This document shows, one piece after another, positions 41,695 to 50,180 of a stretch of DNA of 64,000 bases. Origin of the DNA: Caldifarciminota bacterium (GTDB lineage: Bacteria; Hydrothermota; Tepidihabitantia; B3-TA06); contig JAFGSK010000081.1 of NCBI GenBank assembly GCA_016934635.1, positions 1 to 64,000 of the forward strand, in the 5' to 3' direction. Made by a program: the position numbers and the translations under genes. The first letter of the stretch is position 1. Each line of letters begins with the position of its first letter. The notes under the pieces are model-generated. The model searched no databases. It was not told the origin of the DNA and saw only the letters and a program-made list of their open reading frames with translations.

Positions 41695-43059
41695 ATGGAT
41701 AATTACCAAAAATTATTTGCCTTACTCCTCGGGGTACTTGCTGTACCCGGGAGTGTGGTTGCAAATGGAGGTCCGTTCGAGACCTCACCAGTTATAGAAT
41801 CGGGCAATCTCGAACCTACTGTAAAAAAGGAGATAACCCTTGATGAAGAGGTATTGCACATAACTCTAGACGGGGACTACGTAGACGTTGAAGTCGAGTA
41901 CACGTTTACTAACCACGGTCAAGCTGATAAAGTAAGCTACGGGTTTCCGGTGGATTTAATCCATACCACGGACGAAGAAGGCTACTATCTGGAGTACCTT
42001 GAGAAGAACAGGAAAGACGCGGTTACTTCTTTTACCATATCCGATAAATCAGGAAGCCTTGAGTATCGGATCGTTGATTCGGACGAAGGATTCGATCTTG
42101 CGTTTCCTTTCCAGGCTCAGTTCGAGTACGATACCGCATATGCTTTGCGGAGATGGTACATGACCGATGTTAACTTCCCTGCTAATGCAAAGAAGAAACT
42201 CTACGTAAGCTACAGGATCAGAGCCCTTTACCAGGATTGGGGTACTAACAAGTCGTTTACACCTTCCTATTATCCAAGGGTGTTCGTCTACGACCTGTCG
42301 CCTTCCGGCAACTGGGGCAACGGGGTTTGCAAGAAATACAAGGTTACGGTAGACGCGCGAGAAGAGGTCGAGCGTGGCGCTGAAATAGGAACAATCCTGC
42401 TGCCTGGAACGCCGTCCCTAGAAAATTCGGTATACACCTACCAGGCGGAAGACATCAATCTTACAGAGTCCGAAAACATCGTTATTTCCTACGATATCTC
42501 CGCTTACAGGGCCAGGGAGCTTTTCGAGATCCTGCGTGCGAAGAGAGACGTTATCAAGTCCTTACGGGTATCCTCTGTCGGGGGCGAGCAATACGGTGCG
42601 TGGAACATGTTCGACGGTGACCTGGCGACCGCTTGGGTCGAAGGCGCTGAAGGCCTTGGTATAGGTGAATGGATCGAGGTTGAGTTTACACGCGGCCTGC
42701 CGTTCCTGGGCGTGGGTCTTATCAACGGATACATGAAAAGCGAGGTTTCGTACTACGACAATGCAAGCGTGAGTCGAATGAAGATGGAACTCTGGGACTC
42801 CAGGGGTGAACGGATTAATCAAGACTTCTACCAGGATATTGAATTGAGAGATATTGAGTACTCCGATTTCGGTGAAAAGGGATTTTCATACTTCATGAAC
42901 TACCTGGAAATACACGGTGAAACTCATAACAGGGTGTCTAAGGTAAGACTTACTATACTCGATGCGTACCCGGGAGCCAAGTGGAAAGACCTCTGCATCT
43001 CCGAACTCTACGTTTTCTACGATGCAACAGGAGCATACACCTGGGACGAACTGGAGTAG
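41695..43059 (+). CDS. Secreted DUF4424-like protein with glycan-binding module
   Basis: 454 residues. Signal peptide MDNYQKLFALLLGVLAVPGS, then ANGGP at the mature N-terminus. Residues about 45-280 resemble DUF4424 surface proteins (EITLDEEVLHITLDGDYVDV, YTFTNHGQADKVSYGFPVDL, KKKLYVSYRIRAL). Residues about 290-450 are the NADase-type glycan-binding module also found at 9264-10148 (MFDGDLATAWVEGAEGLGIG, WIEVEFTRG, GLINGYMKS, DLCISELYVFYD). A polysaccharide-binding surface protein is likely. Confidence 0.72.
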   Translation: MDNYQKLFALLLGVLAVPGSVVANGGPFETSPVIESGNLEPTVKKEITLDEEVLHITLDGDYVDVEVEYTFTNHGQADKVSYGFPVDLIHTTDEEGYYLEYLEKNRKDAVTSFTISDKSGSLEYRIVDSDEGFDLAFPFQAQFEYDTAYALRRWYMTDVNFPANAKKKLYVSYRIRALYQDWGTNKSFTPSYYPRVFVYDLSPSGNWGNGVCKKYKVTVDAREEVERGAEIGTILLPGTPSLENSVYTYQAEDINLTESENIVISYDISAYRARELFEILRAKRDVIKSLRVSSVGGEQYGAWNMFDGDLATAWVEGAEGLGIGEWIEVEFTRGLPFLGVGLINGYMKSEVSYYDNASVSRMKMELWDSRGERINQDFYQDIELRDIEYSDFGEKGFSYFMNYLEIHGETHNRVSKVRLTILDAYPGAKWKDLCISELYVFYDATGAYTWDELE

Positions 43060-43061
43060 AA

Positions 43062-43199
43062 ATGTCATCATCAAAGGTCCGGTCAATCGTTCAGGCTGCC
43101 GTCCTTATGCCTCTTGTTACCCCAGCCAACGGCGGGCCGCGGGATACCTCAACGATGAAAGGGGCTGTAAGTGAAGGATTTGAAAGCAGAGTCAAATAA
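43062..43199 (+). pseudogene. Truncated paralogue of the DUF4424-like gene
   Basis: A 45-residue frame two bases after the previous stop: signal-like MSSSKVRSIVQAAVLMPLVT, then PANGGPRDTSTMKGAV. It shares the ANGGP cleavage region with the upstream gene and then ends. It looks like the 5' end of a duplicated copy whose body was deleted; a small secreted peptide is the alternative. Confidence 0.4.
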
Positions 43200-43209
43200 T
43201 CAACTCAAC

Positions 43210-43237
43210 TTGATTCTCGGTGCATATTCCTTAGAAT
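43210..43237 (+). promoter_or_regulatory. Promoter giving a leaderless message
   Basis: TTGATT (43210-43215) and TAGAAT (43232-43237), 16-base spacer. The ATG at 43244 lies only 6 bases after the -10 box and no ribosome site precedes it, so transcription should start at or next to the A of ATG. Confidence 0.6.
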
Positions 43238-43243
43238 AGTCAC

Positions 43244-44335
43244 ATGATTACTGCTTCGATGCTTACATTATCCCTGCTGGGATTCCTGCCCTTTGCATCT
43301 CCTGTCGATTACTTCGTGATTGGCTCCGTTAATGGAGGGGTTCCTCGGATGCAAAAGAACTTCTCGATCAAGACAGGGGATGAGCTGATACTCTATCCGG
43401 TGGCAGTTAAAGACTCAGTCTACTACTCCCTTGCAGATTCATTTATCTACAAGGACGGCTCAGTAAAGAAGACCCAAGCCGAACCCCGTAAGCTCCCTGA
43501 AATTAAAAAAACCAGGGTCAGGTGGTTCGAGGTATCACCGGTATTGAAAGAATACGATAACCTGAACCCGCCTGATGAAAGTTCCCCGGTCTTCTGGTTC
43601 GCTCCTATAGAGTACAACGTGAATTTCATGAAGAATTATAGCTTAAGAACCCCTCTTTCCTTTTTCGGTTTGAAACCGAATAGTACACTCGGCACCTACT
43701 ATCTGACCTTCAGGTTCGATCCGGCGGACGAAGCACTCGAACTTCTGGATTCGATTAACTTCTCCGATATCAAGCCCGTACACATGCGATATCCTTATCA
43801 GGTGGTGCAGATAACGGTTCGTGCCGATGATACCTATATGGGTTATCTTGCCGAACTTTTCAACACCCCGTTCATTCTGCCTCCCAAACGTTTGACTACC
43901 GGCGATCACCAGACCGATCTTCGTGCAGGATCGGACTGCGCGGAGTTCGCTATATACGGCAAACGCAGGCAGGGCTATGAGGTGAAGTACATCGGTCCCA
44001 GGGGCATTTACCGCTATCTGGATGAGATATCACCGGCACCGCTTCGACCGGGAGAAGACGGAGTCTACACCGACGAGGACATGAACGTAATCGACGTCGG
44101 TGAAAGGGGCGTCGAACCCGGGGATATAATACATTTCGGCGAGCAGGTATCGGTATTCTACAAGGACGCCGGGTTCGAAGGACTGCTCGACAGCAGGGAT
44201 TCGATTCTTCAATGTTACGTTCCGGCGCCGCACTATACCACTCTTGAACACTCGGGCTTCTTCCATCTGCCGATACGGGTGTTCAAGTGGAAACAAGACC
44301 TCGACCCTATATGGAAAAACCCCTGGAACCCGTAA
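43244..44335 (+). CDS. Secreted protein, possible NlpC/P60-like fold
   Basis: 363 residues with an N-terminal hydrophobic signal (MITASMLTLSLLGFLPFASP). Residues about 1-200 have no known family. Around residue 225 a motif DLRAGSDCAEFAIYGKRRQG is followed by EPGDIIHFGEQVSVFYKDAG and a His-rich end (PHYTTLEHSGFFHL). A Cys followed by a G-D-I-I-H-F strand is typical of papain-like NlpC/P60 or CHAP domains, so a periplasmic cell-wall hydrolase is possible. Probably leaderless. Confidence 0.55.
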   Translation: MITASMLTLSLLGFLPFASPVDYFVIGSVNGGVPRMQKNFSIKTGDELILYPVAVKDSVYYSLADSFIYKDGSVKKTQAEPRKLPEIKKTRVRWFEVSPVLKEYDNLNPPDESSPVFWFAPIEYNVNFMKNYSLRTPLSFFGLKPNSTLGTYYLTFRFDPADEALELLDSINFSDIKPVHMRYPYQVVQITVRADDTYMGYLAELFNTPFILPPKRLTTGDHQTDLRAGSDCAEFAIYGKRRQGYEVKYIGPRGIYRYLDEISPAPLRPGEDGVYTDEDMNVIDVGERGVEPGDIIHFGEQVSVFYKDAGFEGLLDSRDSILQCYVPAPHYTTLEHSGFFHLPIRVFKWKQDLDPIWKNPWNP

Positions 44336-44502
44336 TCCCGTAACACACCTAATCCTTACCCAAACAAACACTGCGTGTTTGTCCGGAGATCCCATCTCGA
44401 AACACTTGCATCCTCTCCTTGACCCTTTATCAAAGAATAAGTTCTATTCCGGATAATCAGTATGGCAATTCCGAAATGGGAGTCAGGTGTGTTACGGGGT
44501 TG

Positions 44503-45189
44503 TTATCTGTCGAAGAACGGCTTGTCGTCCGATGCGTCGTTTGAGTAGCCCCGGCTTTCCCAGAAACCCTTGTAGGTCGAGTCGGCAGAAAGCTCTATTC
44601 TTTCCACCCACCTGGCCCACTTGTATCCCCACTTGCCCTCTGCGGCGAGCATGAAAGGAAAGCCCTGCTTAGGGGGAAGGACGACCTCGTTAATCTTGAA
44701 GGCTAGCAGCAAATCTTTGTCTTGAACGTAGAAGAGGGGTAATGACGTCGTGTAGCCGTCGGTCGAGTGGAAGATTACTATCCTTGCATCTTCCCTGATT
44801 CCGGCATCATCGAGAAGGTCGTTGAGCCTTATACCTTCCCAAAGCAGATTGAGACTCCAGCCTTCAACGCATTTCATCAGGAGTACTCTTTTGTACGATT
44901 TGAAGCGTTCGATAACTTCGGCGTAGGTGTATGAAAGCGGCGTATCGACCAGTCCAGTAACCTCTAGCCTGTAGTCCGAAGTATCGACCTTCTGCGGGCC
45001 TTTGATTGAGTTTTCCCTGAAGCCCGTGATCGAAGAAAGCTTCACCCCTTCGTATTCCCTTATCTCGGCAGGAAAAGAATCTTTTGTCATCTCGGTCGCC
45101 TTTATGGTTCTATCTGGATTTTTGCTGCACACGGAGAAGAAGAATCCGCTTACAGCAAATAGTAATACCGTGTATTTTTCAATATTCAT
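44503..45189 (-). CDS. Molybdopterin-dependent oxidoreductase, sulfite-oxidase fold
   Basis: 228 residues with a signal peptide ending in VCSK (possible lipobox). It matches the oxidoreductase molybdopterin-binding domain: LEVTGLVDTPLSYTYAEVIE, the Moco-ligand Cys in VLLMKCVEGWSLNLLWEGI, FHSTDGYTTSLPL, LAFKINEVVLPPKQGFPFML and KWGYKWARWVERIELS. Exported MsrP/YedY-like enzymes repair oxidised methionine or oxidise sulfite. A partner haem subunit (MsrQ) is not adjacent. The message seems leaderless. Confidence 0.88.
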   Translation of the reverse strand: MNIEKYTVLLFAVSGFFFSVCSKNPDRTIKATEMTKDSFPAEIREYEGVKLSSITGFRENSIKGPQKVDTSDYRLEVTGLVDTPLSYTYAEVIERFKSYKRVLLMKCVEGWSLNLLWEGIRLNDLLDDAGIREDARIVIFHSTDGYTTSLPLFYVQDKDLLLAFKINEVVLPPKQGFPFMLAAEGKWGYKWARWVERIELSADSTYKGFWESRGYSNDASDDKPFFDR

Positions 45190-45195
45190 ACTTTT

Positions 45196-45223
45196 ACTAT
45201 AGGATTTAAATCCTGCGCGTCAA
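45196..45223 (-). promoter_or_regulatory. Promoter of the Moco oxidoreductase, leaderless
   Basis: Minus-strand TTGACG (45218-45223) and TATAGT (45196-45201), 16-base spacer. Six bases separate the -10 box from ATG 45189, and there is no Shine-Dalgarno, so the start codon should be the 5' end. Confidence 0.65.
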
Positions 45224-45801
45224 GTCCCGTAGCCGAGTTTGAAGGTTAGTTCCGGGTCCAAATCCGAACATGAAGAGCTGATTACGGAGATGTTGTCTAT
45301 CGGTATTTCCCAGTTGAAGTCCTGAGACGCAAGAAAGGCAACGATGTCAGGAAGTTTGTCAGTCGGGATATTCCCGTGTATTAGGGTGATGTGGGGCATC
45401 CATGAGTCAGGATGGTAGTAGGCAAGAGGTTGGGGTGCGAAGGTTGCAAGCATGTCCCACAGTTCACGGTGGAAGCTCGAAAGCGCTGGATTGCGAACGA
45501 CAGGTATATAAAGCACCGGCTCAGTAGAGTTAAACACACCGAGGCCTTCGGTTTTTACCATGAAGCTGGATTTTCTGGATGCGAAATCGGCCAGTTTGGC
45601 CTTCAATAAATCGAGCGAATAATCGGTTGATACGTGGTATGAGAAATGGGGTATCGGGACGTGGAAAAGATGTGCGACACCGAATCGCTTTTCCAGTCTT
45701 TTCCAGAGATTCTTGATTTGCTCCTTATACGTACTGTGAAGCAGTGAGACTACGCCGTAGGTAATCTTGGACGTGTCGTGTTCAACGTTTACATCAGGCA
45801 T
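45220..45801 (-). CDS. 2'-5' RNA ligase / 2H phosphoesterase family
   Basis: 193 residues of the LigT-like 2H superfamily. The two conserved HxT/S motifs are PIPHFSYHVS (about residue 48) and MPHITLIHGN (about residue 135). These enzymes hydrolyse 2',3'-cyclic phosphates in RNA or nucleotides. Cytoplasmic. No RNA-repair partner is adjacent. A weak promoter just upstream implies a leaderless message. Confidence 0.85.
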   Translation of the reverse strand: MPDVNVEHDTSKITYGVVSLLHSTYKEQIKNLWKRLEKRFGVAHLFHVPIPHFSYHVSTDYSLDLLKAKLADFASRKSSFMVKTEGLGVFNSTEPVLYIPVVRNPALSSFHRELWDMLATFAPQPLAYYHPDSWMPHITLIHGNIPTDKLPDIVAFLASQDFNWEIPIDNISVISSSCSDLDPELTFKLGYGT

Positions 45802-45808
45802 AAGTGGT

Positions 45809-45836
45809 AGAATCTTCGGAATTGATCAATTGTCAA
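45809..45836 (-). promoter_or_regulatory. Probable leaderless promoter of the 2H phosphoesterase
   Basis: Minus-strand TTGACA (45831-45836), weak -10 GATTCT (45809-45814), 16-base spacer. ATG 45801 is 7 bases after the -10 box and no ribosome site is present. Confidence 0.45.
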
Positions 45837-45941
45837 CATCTACCCTTGCGTTTAAGTTCAACCCTCATATACCGGAAGCTTCCGGAAAACTTGAATACTG
45901 TCAAACTCCTCTGCTTAAGATGGTTATCAAACAAGGACTTG

Positions 45942-47063
45942 CTACAGGGCTTTACGGAAGGCGCGGTAGTGCTTGTATATCTTTCCGCCTACGCGCTTCA
46001 TCTCCGAACGCATTCTGGTATTGTTTTCCAAAATCAGGTGGCTGTCGATATACTTGATTCCAGCCTTACGGGCGCTTTCGTACATTGCTTTGGTCATCAA
46101 AACATCCAGTCCCTTTCCCCGGTGTTCGACGTGAATTGCCCCAATTAACAGGTCAATCCTGTTCGAGAGTTTGCGCGCATTATTTATCTTGAACACTCCT
46201 AACGGAAACAGCCTGCCTCTAGCCTCGCGGATACACCGGGTCATATCCGGGATGGCGACTACGAAGCCGACCAATTCGTGGTCCAAGGCAGCCAGCTTAA
46301 CGAAGCGAGGATCGATGATCTGCATGTAGGAAGAGGCAACCTTCTTTATCTCCTTGTCGCTGAAAGGCACGAAACCGTAAAGATGGAGGTGGGTCGTATT
46401 GGCCAGTTCAAAGATGGGTATTATGTAGGGCTTGATTTGGGATGGTTTTGAGAATTCCAGAAGCCTGTAGTTCGTTCGCGAACGAAGCCTTCTTGCAACC
46501 TTTTCGTAGACCGCAGGATAAGGTGCAGCGGCATCTATTAGATAGGCGAACCAGTCGATCTCCTTTTCGTATCCTGCATTCTCAACAAGTGTATGGGTAT
46601 ACGGCGGATGCCACCAGATTCCGATGCTGGTTTGCTCGTCGAATCCTTCCAAAAGCATACCGTTGGGATCGAGATCGGTCAAGCCCATCGGACCTATTAA
46701 GCGCTTGCATCCTTTTGGGCGCGCCCAGTCCTCAACCGCTCTAAGCAAGGCTTGGGCTACCTCCTGATCGTTTATGGTATCGAAGAAACCGAACCGTGCA
46801 TCGAGCGTGCCAATATGTTCGTTCACCTTGTGGTTAACGATTCCTGCGATGCGGCCTACTGGAACACCCTCCTTTAGGGCTATAAAGAGTATTACGTCGC
46901 AGAAACCCCAGGCCTCATTTTTCCGCCGATCGAAGGTTGCGCGTTCACTCGAGTAGACAGGGTGCACCCATCGCGGGTAATGCTTCTCGTACAGCCTCTC
47001 CGGCAGATATATGAACAGTCTCTTGTCTTTCCTGGTTTTTGCTTCTCTTACTTCAATAGCCAT
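45942..47063 (-). CDS. GNAT-type N-acetyltransferase (long form)
   Basis: 373 residues. It has the N-terminal MAIEVREAKTRKDKRLFIYL, the block CKRLIGPMGLTDLDPNGMLL, and a C-terminal GNAT core (AALDHELVGFVVAIPDMTRC, GAIHVEHRGKGLDVLMTKAM, SHLILENNTRMRSEMKRVGG). Long forms of this family are widespread and usually left as GNAT or hypothetical; substrates are unknown. Cytoplasmic. Confidence 0.8.
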   Translation of the reverse strand: MAIEVREAKTRKDKRLFIYLPERLYEKHYPRWVHPVYSSERATFDRRKNEAWGFCDVILFIALKEGVPVGRIAGIVNHKVNEHIGTLDARFGFFDTINDQEVAQALLRAVEDWARPKGCKRLIGPMGLTDLDPNGMLLEGFDEQTSIGIWWHPPYTHTLVENAGYEKEIDWFAYLIDAAAPYPAVYEKVARRLRSRTNYRLLEFSKPSQIKPYIIPIFELANTTHLHLYGFVPFSDKEIKKVASSYMQIIDPRFVKLAALDHELVGFVVAIPDMTRCIREARGRLFPLGVFKINNARKLSNRIDLLIGAIHVEHRGKGLDVLMTKAMYESARKAGIKYIDSHLILENNTRMRSEMKRVGGKIYKHYRAFRKAL

Positions 47064-47198
47064 CTTACCAAGCCGACTGTTACATATAAGCTATCCAGGC
47101 CTTCATCGATGTCAACTATGCCATGGGCTTGAGTTGGTTTTTCCTTGCACGATAGTTTTCATCCCCTTGAATTTCGGCGTTTCTTTACGTATACAGGG

Positions 47199-47753
47199 TT
47201 ACTTGTCAGTAAGGGTTACCTTCCAGGCGCGAGGTTCTGCGAGTTCGTCGAAGCGCGCCTGCTGGTATATTACCAGTTCGGTGCCGTCCTGGGACCACTC
47301 CGAGACCCAGACCGGGTAGTTCTCAAGACCTGACTCAATGTTGACGAGTACCGTACCTACATCCTTGGCAAGATCGAATATTATGGGGTTAGGGCCTGTG
47401 GCAACGAACAGGAACCTGGAGTCAGGAGAGAAGACTGCGTCCACAACTTGGGCTGCAACGGTGCGCATCTTGAAATCGGATACGGACAGGACGTACAGCT
47501 TATAGGTTTCGACATCCAGTCCTTCGACCGGGTCGCCGAACAGAATCCAGCGCTGGTCAGGGGATATGACCATGTGGAAATCGAGGTCCGGGACAGTGCG
47601 GGCGCCGGTGTTGGCATGATCCAGCCAGCCGGGTGAGGACGCTCGCTCGGAAGCGTCAGAAAGCTCGACAAGATCGATGTCTATGGTTTCAAGTGCGTGT
47701 ATTGCAGTCAACGGTACGATCATAGCCAATACGATCAACATGCGTTTAATCAT
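47199..47753 (-). CDS. Secreted beta-propeller-like protein
   Basis: 184 residues with signal peptide MIKRMLIVLAMIVPLTAIHA. Repeated DFHMVISPDQRWILFGD, VDAVFSPDSRFLFVATG and VWVSEWSQDGTELVIYQ motifs are TolB/WD40-like propeller blades (SPDxRxxxF). Only about three blades are present, so it is shorter than a full propeller and may oligomerise. Ribosome site AAAGGAG. Confidence 0.65.
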   Translation of the reverse strand: MIKRMLIVLAMIVPLTAIHALETIDIDLVELSDASERASSPGWLDHANTGARTVPDLDFHMVISPDQRWILFGDPVEGLDVETYKLYVLSVSDFKMRTVAAQVVDAVFSPDSRFLFVATGPNPIIFDLAKDVGTVLVNIESGLENYPVWVSEWSQDGTELVIYQQARFDELAEPRAWKVTLTDK

Positions 47754-47817
47754 CTTTGTCTCCTTTACACCTTTTTACTCCCCCACGACCCGGAATGAAT
47801 ATCGATGTCCAGGATTA

Positions 47818-48396
47818 CTACTTATTGCCGAAAGGGCAGATCGGCAGAACTGTCTTGCCCAGGTTTTCATTGAGAACCTCGGCCATGGCTAAATATATTG
47901 CCGAAAGCCCGCAGACTATGCCTTCCCATCCTGCAATCCTTGTAACCAGTATGCTCGCTCCTTCTGCAGGCAGCCAGTGCGCGGCGGCCAGAAGCCAGAA
48001 AAGGATGGTCAAGGTCAGAAATACTACGAACAGTGCGACGTTCTTCTTTAATGTCCCGAACATCATCGCAAAGGTGAAAAGTCCCCAGAAGAACAGGTAC
48101 CAAGCCAGGAAACCCCGGGATGTCTCGAACCAGCCCAGCTGGCCGGATATAAGGATGAACACAAGCGAGAGCCAGAACAGGCCGTAAGACGTGAACGCGG
48201 TCGTGCCGAAGGTGTTGCCCTTGCGAAACTCCATCACCCCGGCGATTATCTGGGCCATGCCTCCGTAAAAAATACCCATGGCCAGGATCAGGGCGCTTGC
48301 GGGAAAGAAACCCGCATTGTGGATGTTTAAAAGCACGGTGGTCATTCCGAAACCCATCAGACCCAAAGGGGCCGGATTGGAAAGCTTTTCGGCCAT
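47818..48396 (-). CDS. satP: Acetate/succinate permease, GPR1/FUN34/YaaH family
   Basis: 192 residues, six hydrophobic segments, inner membrane. The family signature is clear: NPAPLGLMGFGMTTVLLNIH, FYGGMAQIIAGVMEFRKGNT, FGTTAFTSYGLFWLSLVFIL. YaaH/SatP proteins move acetate and succinate. ATG 48396 is preferred (AAGGAGG five bases upstream) over an adjacent TTG. It lies apart from any acetate-metabolism gene. Confidence 0.9.
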   Translation of the reverse strand: MAEKLSNPAPLGLMGFGMTTVLLNIHNAGFFPASALILAMGIFYGGMAQIIAGVMEFRKGNTFGTTAFTSYGLFWLSLVFILISGQLGWFETSRGFLAWYLFFWGLFTFAMMFGTLKKNVALFVVFLTLTILFWLLAAAHWLPAEGASILVTRIAGWEGIVCGLSAIYLAMAEVLNENLGKTVLPICPFGNK

Positions 48397-48804
48397 CAAT
48401 TCCTCCTTGGTTGTTTTGGGTGATTATAAGTGGCAGTGCAGAACTGTCAAACCCCCCCGTAACACCCCTGTCTTCCTTCCCTCACTCCCCCGCAACCTCT
48501 GAGCATGTAGGACCGGTACTCCTGCCTGACCATTAGTTGATTTTAGGTGATTATATCTTTGCGTGAGGAGTGAAAAGGAGTCCGTAGGGCGTACGTTGAT
48601 GCCTTCGCGTCAGGCGCGTCCGAAAGGGTTTACCGACGTGACGCAAAAAAAACAACCGAATCAAAAGAATAATATCCTACCTTGACACTAGAGATTTAAT
48701 TCCTATAATAAAAATATGGTTTTGGAAACGAGGATAAGGAGCCGAGGAAGTTTTTACCGTCATACTTTCTCCCAGGCAGAAAACATCGATCAACGGAGGC
48801 TAAT
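48397..48804. other. Intergenic region with dispersed repeat and promoter
   Basis: 408 bases. A GC-rich segment at about 48590-48645 includes GCGTCAGGCGCGTCCG, similar to CGTCAGGTGCGTCCG near 51720. The cupredoxin promoter is at 48682-48709. No gene seen. Confidence 0.45.
48682..48709 (+). promoter_or_regulatory. Strong sigma70 promoter of the cupredoxin gene
   Basis: Perfect TTGACA (48682-48687) and TATAAT (48704-48709), 16-base spacer, 96 bases before the start. Confidence 0.78.
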
Positions 48805-49437
48805 ATGAGCAAAAAAGTGATTTCCTTATTTGCAATCGCAATCTCGATGGCTTTACCCATCGCGGTGAACGCGGCAACCAAGATCGAGGTCGAGATTGAG
48901 GATTTCGCCTATATTCCTTCCAGTGTATTCATTCAGGTAGGCGATACCGTGGAATGGAAGAACCGGGACGACGTAGCCCACACGGCTACAAGCGGCCAAC
49001 CGGGTGTTCCAGACGGGATGTGGGACTCCGGGCTCCTTTCAAGAGACCAGAGATTCTCCTACGTATTCGTCGAGGCCGGAACCTTCGACTACTACTGCAA
49101 ACCCCACACCTGGATGACCGGCATGGTTACAGTCGAAGACAGACCGGATACGACAGATACCACCACCGCAGGCGTTGAGGAACCTTTGATTTCGATTGAG
49201 AGGTTCGAGCTCAGGATTAACGCCTCATCGGTAAGCTTCTCTTTACCGCAAGCCGGGTTCGTCAAGGTAAGCATCCACGACGTGCTGGGCCGCGAGGCGG
49301 CGGTTTTAGCGGAAGGCGCATACATTCCGGGCACCTACGACGTTGACCGCCCCAGCCTTTCATCTGGACTGTATTTCGTAAGGCTGGTTACGAGTCGAGG
49401 TTTTACTGCGACCGCCAGACTCGTGCAAATCAACTAG
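48805..49437 (+). CDS. Secreted cupredoxin with C-terminal sorting domain
   Basis: 210 residues. Signal peptide MSKKVISLFAIAISMALPIA; residues about 25-112 form a plastocyanin/amicyanin-type copper domain with ligands His in DDVAHTATSG and Cys-His-Met in YYCKPHTWMTGM. A short linker leads to residues about 130-210, with SFSLPQAGFVKVSIHDVLGR, LSSGLYFVRLVT and TARLVQIN, the FlgD-like / Por-type (T9SS) C-terminal domain. This suggests export to the cell surface. It may carry electrons or bind copper. A strong terminator follows. Confidence 0.85.
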   Translation: MSKKVISLFAIAISMALPIAVNAATKIEVEIEDFAYIPSSVFIQVGDTVEWKNRDDVAHTATSGQPGVPDGMWDSGLLSRDQRFSYVFVEAGTFDYYCKPHTWMTGMVTVEDRPDTTDTTTAGVEEPLISIERFELRINASSVSFSLPQAGFVKVSIHDVLGREAAVLAEGAYIPGTYDVDRPSLSSGLYFVRLVTSRGFTATARLVQIN

Positions 49438-49463
49438 ATATTCCCTCCTTCCTAACCCTCTAT

Positions 49464-49490
49464 ACCGGCTCCAGTTCATCTGGAGCCGGT
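49464..49490 (+). terminator. Rho-independent terminator of the cupredoxin gene
   Basis: ACCGGCTCCAG-TTCAT-CTGGAGCCGGT, a perfect 11-base-pair hairpin, followed by TCTTTTG. Confidence 0.85.
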
Positions 49491-49505
49491 TCTTTTGTGT
49501 GAAGC

Positions 49506-49564
49506 TGTAACCCCAACATAAAATTGACTTAGAGGTATTGACAAATTACCTAAAAGGTATAAGC
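49506..49564 (+). repeat. Imperfect direct repeat, copy A
   Basis: About 59 bases starting TGTAACCCCAACATAAAATT, also found at 51390-51447 (copy B); the middle part TAAAATTGACTTAGG recurs near 50050. Copies lie just upstream of two AT-rich genes. They contain TTGACT/TTGACA-like boxes, so they may carry promoters. Confidence 0.55.
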
Positions 49565-49655
49565 GACAATATGAGAAAGAATTAACCTTATCTACCTTGA
49601 CGACGCCTTAAAAAAAACTATATTAATATGGATATTGTTAGTAAAGGAGGTCATT

Positions 49656-50027
49656 ATGAAGATCCCTAATTTCCTATGGAAAGTCAATAAAGGTTTGTTT
49701 ACTGCTTTATCCTTTTTCTGTACATCTGTAACTACACAGCCACCAAGTGCTACCTTTCGAAGCGAACAAGATATAGAGGAAGTTGGAAGGAATCTAGCAA
49801 CCGGGCTTTTCGATGACTTTGTAAGACAGACGAAGAAACGAGAATTAGATATGCTTGCTAGGCTTTCACTAGTTCCTCAGATTAGTTGCAGCCCACCGCC
49901 TCCGGATTTAGATAGGGTATTGCCTTATGCTGTTGGTAAATACTATAGACCTAAAGAGATTTACCAGGAGTATAAACCTATTGCTACCAGCGGTTATAAG
50001 TTTAACATGGGACGGTATGACTTCTAA
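49656..50027 (+). CDS. Hypothetical protein
   Basis: 123 residues starting at 49656, set by AAAGGAGG. Possible N-terminal signal or anchor (KIPNFLWKVNKGLFTALSFF). The rest (RSEQDIEEVGRNLATGLFDD, YYRPKEIYQEYKPI) has no recognised family. Its base composition is more AT-rich than that of the neighbours, as in the DarT-DarG gene, so it may be a recent arrival. Confidence 0.5.
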   Translation: MKIPNFLWKVNKGLFTALSFFCTSVTTQPPSATFRSEQDIEEVGRNLATGLFDDFVRQTKKRELDMLARLSLVPQISCSPPPPDLDRVLPYAVGKYYRPKEIYQEYKPIATSGYKFNMGRYDF

Positions 50028-50180
50028 TACTGATCACTAAGCAACGCTTTAAAATTGACTTAGGCTCAGAAGGGATGTAGGGGCGAACCTTGTCGTGTCA
50101 GGTGTCCCCGAAAGATACCTGAGTCGTTGACTTTCTTATTCATCTTCTTAATCTTTAATTATAGAAACCAAGGAGTTGTG

